From Planctomycetota bacterium (GTDB lineage Bacteria > Planctomycetota > PUPC01): a DNA stretch of 8,312 bases. The stretch is from assembly GCA_003559755.1 (NCBI GenBank), contig PWKM01000042.1:1-8312 (forward strand), given 5' to 3'. The notes under the pieces were generated by a model that was not told the DNA's origin, ran no database searches, and was given only the letters and a program-made list of their open reading frames with translations. A program made the position numbers and the translations under genes. Of this stretch, positions 4,097 through 8,312 are shown piece by piece. How positions within the stretch are numbered: the first letter of the stretch is position 1; each line of letters begins with the position of its first letter.

Positions 4097-6955
4097 ATGC
4101 ATGCTTTTTCTTTGCTGCTTGCGATGACCGTGTTGAACGGCGGTGCGGGCGAGATCGCCGTCCCGCTCGAGGTTCACCAGGCCCTGCGGGTGGGCGTTGA
4201 CGGTGTGGCGAGTACGGATGTGCCGGCCACCGTCGGTCTGCCGTTCCCCGAGGGCGCTGTCGAGGAGGCGGACGGCCGGCCGGCGCTGGCTGTCCGCGGG
4301 TCCGACCTCTACCAGTTCCGCACGCTGCGCACACACGCCGACGGGTCGGTTGCGTGGGCGCTCGCCGATTTCCGTGCCGCTCTCGGTCCGGGCGGGGCAT
4401 CGTCGGCCTATTCGGTGGTCGCCGGCACCGGGCGGTCCGAAGGGGATGACCTCGCCGTTGAAAGAGCCGACACCATCGAGATCGACACCGGCCCGCTTCG
4501 GGCAGTCGTTCGAAAGACGGGCTTCAACCTGCTCGACCGGGTGACGGTGAACGGGACCGCGATCATCGAGCCGGGCCGGAGCGCCGGCCTGCTCTGCTAT
4601 GGCCCCGACGGCGCCGAGTTCTCGGCGGCCAACGATCCCGAAGCCACCGTAACTATCGAGGAGAACGGCCCGGCTCGAGCGGTCATCCGCGCCGAGGGTG
4701 CACACCGCGACGCGGACGGCAATCGGCACTTCGGATGGACTGTCCGGATGCATTTCTACCGGAACAGCCCCGAGGTACGCCTCTTCCACACGCTCCGCAA
4801 CGGCAGCAGAGAACAGATCGAACACGCCAAAACGACCGGGGCCGAAATCTCCCTCGGGCTGGGAACGGGCGAACCGGTGAAGGCGACGGTCGCGACGCCC
4901 GACGGGACGGTGTCTGTCGATGCGCCCGTGGTCGCGCTCCAGGGCAACAACGGGTTCCCCAAGCGCCGGGCGGGCAGTCTTACGGCGGAGCAGAAGGGCG
5001 GAGCCGTCGGGTTCTCGGTGACGAGCGGAGACCGGGCGGTCGTCGAGCCCGGCGATGCCGATTCGCTCGGGCCGGACCTGTTCTGGCTGGACGCCGCCGG
5101 CCCGGACGGAGCTGGGGTGGCCGCCGGCATCCGGTTCGCCATGGGCTGGTTCCCGAAGTCTCTCGCTGCCGAGCCCGACGCGATCCGGATCGGCCCCTGG
5201 CCCAAGGATAACCCGCCGGGCTACTATTTCCGGTTCGGCTCACACGCCACCACCGAGGTGCTGCTCGTCTTCCACGACCAGCCGCTGACCGATATGGCCG
5301 AGCGGATGAACCGGTTCCAGTATCGGCCCATCGCCAAGGCCCCGGTCGAGCATTACAACCGAGCAGGCGTATTCCCCCTGCGGCTCGACCGCTGGGTCAC
5401 CTATGCCGACGAGCTCCGCACCTACGAGGAGCACGACCTGTTCTTCGAACATAATTATGACACGCGGCGGCGGATGACGGACCGCATTCGTCCCCAGTTC
5501 CGCATCTGGCGGTATCACTACTGGGGCGCGGGCGGGGGGCTGAACCAGCACGACTTCGCCCGGATCGCCCTGATCAACGGCCTGCGGCGCCGGGGCGCCC
5601 CCCAGGTCTCCGGCCAGATGTACCTCGAGGGCGAGCAGCGGTTCCACTACAACGCAGACTTCAGCGTCCAGCATTACGACGACTTCTCCGCCGCCAACGT
5701 CTGTACCAACCGCTACAGTTGGCGGCATCACCGCGACGACTCCATCCACCTGTGCCAGATGGAACGAGCGCCGATCACCACCTCGAAGGTCGTGTTCGAA
5801 GACGAGCACCCGCACTGGCGGGGGCTGGTGCTGCACTATTACAAGACGGGCGACGAACGGATTCGAGAGGCAATCGAGGCCTGGGCCGATTTCCGGAAGG
5901 ACAACACCCGAAACAGCGTGCCCACCTACACCCGCTACTTCGGCTGGGGCATGCGGACACTCGTCGAGATGTCCCAGTTCCTCGACGATCCCGCGTTCCA
6001 GGAACTGGCCGACAAGGGCCGAGACAACCTGCTCGAAGCGCGCGAACTCGTCGACGGGAAACTGGTCGTCGGCCACGAGTGGGACCGCGGATTCACGCTC
6101 ATCCAGCGCACCACCCCCGAGAGGGCCACCTGCAAGCCCTTCATGGACGGGCATATCGTCTGGGACAACCTCTACTATTACCTGCTCCACCATCCCGACG
6201 GCCATGACGGGCGCTATTGGCTCAGCGAGAATCCCCGCATCGAGCAGCTCGGCGACCTGCTGATGAACACGATCGAGTTCTTCTACCACGAGGCGTGGTT
6301 CACAGAGTCCGACCCGCCGGCGACCGGCCCAAACAGCTACGGGCTGCCCTACACCTTCCCGCTGTATCAGAAGAACGAACTGCGACCGCCCACCTGGCGG
6401 GGCTATAACGACCGGCCGGTGTGGAACCTGTGGGCCGTCGCCTACCGCTGGACCGGCGAGGAGCGGTTCTTCCAGCGCGGCGTACAGAGCTTGGCCAAGG
6501 TCGCGCGTTGCGTCGGCGGCACGTATTGGACGCAGGACTGCCCGGGGGTCCTCCGGCTGCTGTGGATGGTGAACAACCCGAAAGCCGACACGACGCCCCC
6601 GGAGGCCGTGGCCGACCTTGAGGCGACCGCGCTGGGCGACGGCCGGGTCCGGCTCACCTGGACGGCGCCCGATCGGGCAGCCGCCTACCAGATTAAGTAC
6701 GGCGACCGCCGCTTCGTCGACTATCTCGGCTACGACAAGTTCACCATGGAATTCGAGCACGATCCCGACCGGTTCATGACCTGGGCGGCGGGCAACAACG
6801 TGTCCGACGAACCGACCCCCGAACCGGGCAGGCAACAGTCTTACGAGTTGACCGGCCTGGAGCCGGGCAGCACGGTGTACGTCGGGATTCGCAGTTGGGA
6901 TGACGCCGACAACCGCAGCCCCATCAGCAATGTGGTGGAATTCCGGGTACGGTAG
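4097..6955 (+). CDS. PcRGLX/YetA-like (PL26-type) exo-rhamnogalacturonan lyase-like protein with C-terminal FnIII domain
   Basis: This is a 952-residue exported protein. A short signal-like segment (MHAFSLLLAMTVL, cleavage probably near 18) has no basic N-region and is therefore weak. The N-terminal beta domain carries the PcRGLX/YetA pattern: VGLPFPEG (46-53), then ADGSVAWALADF (81-92). A second beta domain runs ~125-400, starting DTIEIDTGPLRAVVRKTGF. A large, probably helical domain with many aromatic and His residues spans ~440-830, including HYWGAGGG (474-481), WRHHRDD (542-548) and CKPFMDGH (679-686). Residues ~831-952 form an FnIII domain ending YELTGLEPG and SNVVEFRV, with a ~40-residue insertion in its middle. 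PL26 enzymes remove unsaturated galacturonosyl-rhamnose units from rhamnogalacturonan I; substrate here is inferred from family only. The start at 4097 is chosen because GGAGGG (4084-4089) lies seven bases upstream and the signal segment starts there; the frame stays open back to 4019 without an SD. Confidence 0.75.
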   Translation: MHAFSLLLAMTVLNGGAGEIAVPLEVHQALRVGVDGVASTDVPATVGLPFPEGAVEEADGRPALAVRGSDLYQFRTLRTHADGSVAWALADFRAALGPGGASSAYSVVAGTGRSEGDDLAVERADTIEIDTGPLRAVVRKTGFNLLDRVTVNGTAIIEPGRSAGLLCYGPDGAEFSAANDPEATVTIEENGPARAVIRAEGAHRDADGNRHFGWTVRMHFYRNSPEVRLFHTLRNGSREQIEHAKTTGAEISLGLGTGEPVKATVATPDGTVSVDAPVVALQGNNGFPKRRAGSLTAEQKGGAVGFSVTSGDRAVVEPGDADSLGPDLFWLDAAGPDGAGVAAGIRFAMGWFPKSLAAEPDAIRIGPWPKDNPPGYYFRFGSHATTEVLLVFHDQPLTDMAERMNRFQYRPIAKAPVEHYNRAGVFPLRLDRWVTYADELRTYEEHDLFFEHNYDTRRRMTDRIRPQFRIWRYHYWGAGGGLNQHDFARIALINGLRRRGAPQVSGQMYLEGEQRFHYNADFSVQHYDDFSAANVCTNRYSWRHHRDDSIHLCQMERAPITTSKVVFEDEHPHWRGLVLHYYKTGDERIREAIEAWADFRKDNTRNSVPTYTRYFGWGMRTLVEMSQFLDDPAFQELADKGRDNLLEARELVDGKLVVGHEWDRGFTLIQRTTPERATCKPFMDGHIVWDNLYYYLLHHPDGHDGRYWLSENPRIEQLGDLLMNTIEFFYHEAWFTESDPPATGPNSYGLPYTFPLYQKNELRPPTWRGYNDRPVWNLWAVAYRWTGEERFFQRGVQSLAKVARCVGGTYWTQDCPGVLRLLWMVNNPKADTTPPEAVADLEATALGDGRVRLTWTAPDRAAAYQIKYGDRRFVDYLGYDKFTMEFEHDPDRFMTWAAGNNVSDEPTPEPGRQQSYELTGLEPGSTVYVGIRSWDDADNRSPISNVVEFRVR

Positions 6956-7159
6956 GCCCGCACGGTCCAGACCGGGAGGTTCTTGACCGGGAGTCCGAAG
7001 GCGAGTACCCTCTGGCGATTCTCGACGTGTTCGGCTCACCACCGCCGACCGAGGACGCGCCGTTCCACGGCATGCCCAAACGGGCAAAGCCAAAGCCGAG
7101 CGGCCGGGCGGCCGGCACGTCGCTTGACATGACCCGGAAACACACAAGGAGGGCGACCC
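6956..7159. other. 204-bp gap before the Kelch lipoprotein gene
   Basis: This contains a 9-bp direct repeat GACCGGGAG (6970-6978, 6985-6993; period 15) and a GC-rich palindromic patch (CGGCC/GGCCG) just upstream of TTGACA near 7124. No -10 sits at a suitable distance from that TTGACA, and there is no U-tract terminator. One frame is open through the gap but has no SD and no recognisable sequence. I see no gene here. Confidence 0.5.
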
Positions 7160-8299
7160 ATGCGCGGCTTGCGTTCTATCTGCTGTATTTGTCTGCTGGG
7201 GTGCCTGGCATCGTGCGCAGCGACAGGACCTGAAAGGAACCAGAAATTGCTGAACCTCGAATTGAATCAATGGGTTCTGATTCACCAACAGGAGAGGGGC
7301 GACGCGCTCCAGTTCAGGCGGCAGTCTCACGGCGGCAGTGCGTTCGATACCAAACGCGGCCGGCTCGTGCTCTTCGGCAGCGATACACACGGTCAGGACT
7401 GGAAGAACACGCCGTTCTTCTTCGATCCGGTCCGGCTCGAATGGACCCAACTCTATCCCGAGGACGGCCGGCACACCTACAGGGTGAACGAACAGGGGCT
7501 GCCCGTCGCCGGCGAGCAGGGCAACCGTCCCTGGACAATGCATACCTTCGGGGCCGTTGAGTACGACCCTGTACGGGACGAACTGATCGTTGCCAGCGCC
7601 CCGCTGCACATGGTTCCCGGCCGGTTCACCAACGCGCTGCAACACGTCTGGCACGATGTCGAGAGACATCCGACTTGGACGCTCCGGTTTGAAACAGACG
7701 AATGGGTCCCGCTCGATTGCGAACCCGTCCACTTCTTCCCCTACTGTACGGCATTCGACACCGACCGCAACGTGGTGATCGGCCATCGCCCCAACGGGGT
7801 TTTCGAGCTCGCAGGCGAGCCCCGCAGTTGGACACAGGTGGTCCGGGGCGGTCAGTTTGGCTGGCATACCAACGCCGTCTACGATTCGAAGCACAAAGCG
7901 CTCGTCGTATTCGGGTCGAATCAGAACGCCAACGACGTGGTCGTTTACCGCGTCGAGTCGGGCGAATACGGGATGATGCCCACCCCGGGCGACCGCCCGC
8001 CGGAGGACCAGCACAACCCGATGGCATTCCACCCGGGGATCGGGAAGACCGTCGTCATGGTCGACCGGGTCACCGAACGCGATGATCGCGGCCGGGCGAC
8101 AGCGGGCCGGGCAGAGACCTGGCTGTACGACCTGGGATCGGACAGTTGGGCGCAGGTCGAAACCGCGACCCTGCCGTTCCGTTGCGGGATGAACTACAAC
8201 ATGGCTTACGATCCCGGCCACGATGTCTTGCTCCTCGTGACGGGCGATTATCGCAACCCGACGTCCGTATGGGCCTTGAGACTCACCGAAAAAGACTGA
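7160..8299 (+). CDS. Kelch-type beta-propeller lipoprotein
   Basis: This is a 379-residue exported protein. Residues 1-19 are a lipoprotein signal with Arg at 2 and 5 and two possible lipoboxes, LLGC (12-15) and LASC (16-19); LASC with Cys19 seems the better lipidation site. The rest is a Kelch/galactose-oxidase-like propeller with about six blades, e.g. HGGSAFDTKRGRLVLFGS (57-74) closing with LEWTQL (93-98), TFGAVEYDPVRDELIVAS (129-146), HTNAVYDSKHKALVVFGS (236-253) and NMAYDPGHDVLLLVTGD (347-363). AETWLYDLGSDSWAQVE (318-334) is a typical blade end. I cannot identify the copper ligands or the Cys-Tyr cofactor of a true galactose oxidase, so a binding or scaffolding role is at least as likely as catalysis. 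AAGGAGGG (7146-7153) lies six bases before the ATG. It follows two secreted carbohydrate-active-type genes in the same direction, which suggests a shared glycan-related role at the cell envelope. Confidence 0.78.
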   Translation: MRGLRSICCICLLGCLASCAATGPERNQKLLNLELNQWVLIHQQERGDALQFRRQSHGGSAFDTKRGRLVLFGSDTHGQDWKNTPFFFDPVRLEWTQLYPEDGRHTYRVNEQGLPVAGEQGNRPWTMHTFGAVEYDPVRDELIVASAPLHMVPGRFTNALQHVWHDVERHPTWTLRFETDEWVPLDCEPVHFFPYCTAFDTDRNVVIGHRPNGVFELAGEPRSWTQVVRGGQFGWHTNAVYDSKHKALVVFGSNQNANDVVVYRVESGEYGMMPTPGDRPPEDQHNPMAFHPGIGKTVVMVDRVTERDDRGRATAGRAETWLYDLGSDSWAQVETATLPFRCGMNYNMAYDPGHDVLLLVTGDYRNPTSVWALRLTEKD

Positions 8300-8312
8300 A
8301 GCCCTGACAATC

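Noticed and set aside
6958..7233. Open plus-strand frame through the gap before the Kelch gene
   Set aside because: No SD or start of quality, overlaps the start of the lipoprotein gene in another frame, and encodes nothing recognisable; could at most be a decayed remnant.
5240..8221. 993-codon open frame on the minus strand opposite the lyase-like and Kelch genes
   Set aside because: It lies antisense to two well-supported genes and runs across their intergenic gap, has no SD-supported start or recognisable domain, and is rich in V, R, G and P as expected of a GC-rich shadow frame.

Overview
The window is GC-rich bacterial DNA. The genes point to a PVC-like or related lineage such as Planctomycetota (Phycisphaerae-like) or Hydrogenedentota: large secreted BNR/sialidase-fold and rhamnogalacturonan-lyase-like proteins, consensus Shine-Dalgarno (SD) sites, few and widely spaced genes, and intergenic octamer repeats. 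This placement comes from gene content only; no marker gene fixes the phylum.

Left part (1-377): no credible gene. A composite repeat lies at 61-303, made of two ~52-bp direct repeats flanking twelve tandem octamers. A small AT-stem hairpin sits at the left edge.

Minus-strand block (378-1495): a PurO-type IMP cyclohydrolase gene (693-1421) has a consensus promoter. About 45 bp beyond its stop a second minus-strand transcription unit begins. It has an extended -10 promoter (622-649), four consecutive short perfect or near-perfect hairpins (513-613), and a 15-nt Shine-Dalgarno-like run (481-495) that is the exact complement of the common 16S rRNA 3' tail. It also has an 11-codon ORF (444-479) and an intrinsic terminator with eight U (378-410). 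It reads as a compact ~240-nt structured RNA or micro-peptide gene, belongs to no family I recognise, and is the most interesting object here.

Plus-strand block (1697-8299): after a divergent promoter region come three co-directional genes for exported proteins. They are a BNR/sialidase-superfamily protein with an N-terminal carbohydrate-binding-like domain (1770-3959), a PcRGLX/YetA-like (PL26-type) protein with a C-terminal fibronectin type III domain (4097-6955), and a Kelch-type beta-propeller lipoprotein (7160-8299). Each has a good SD. Gaps of 137 and 204 bp leave open whether they form one operon. Together they look like an extracytoplasmic glycan-processing set, probably acting on a pectin/rhamnogalacturonan-like or other acidic polysaccharide. 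No transporter, TonB system, sulfatase or regulator is present in the window.
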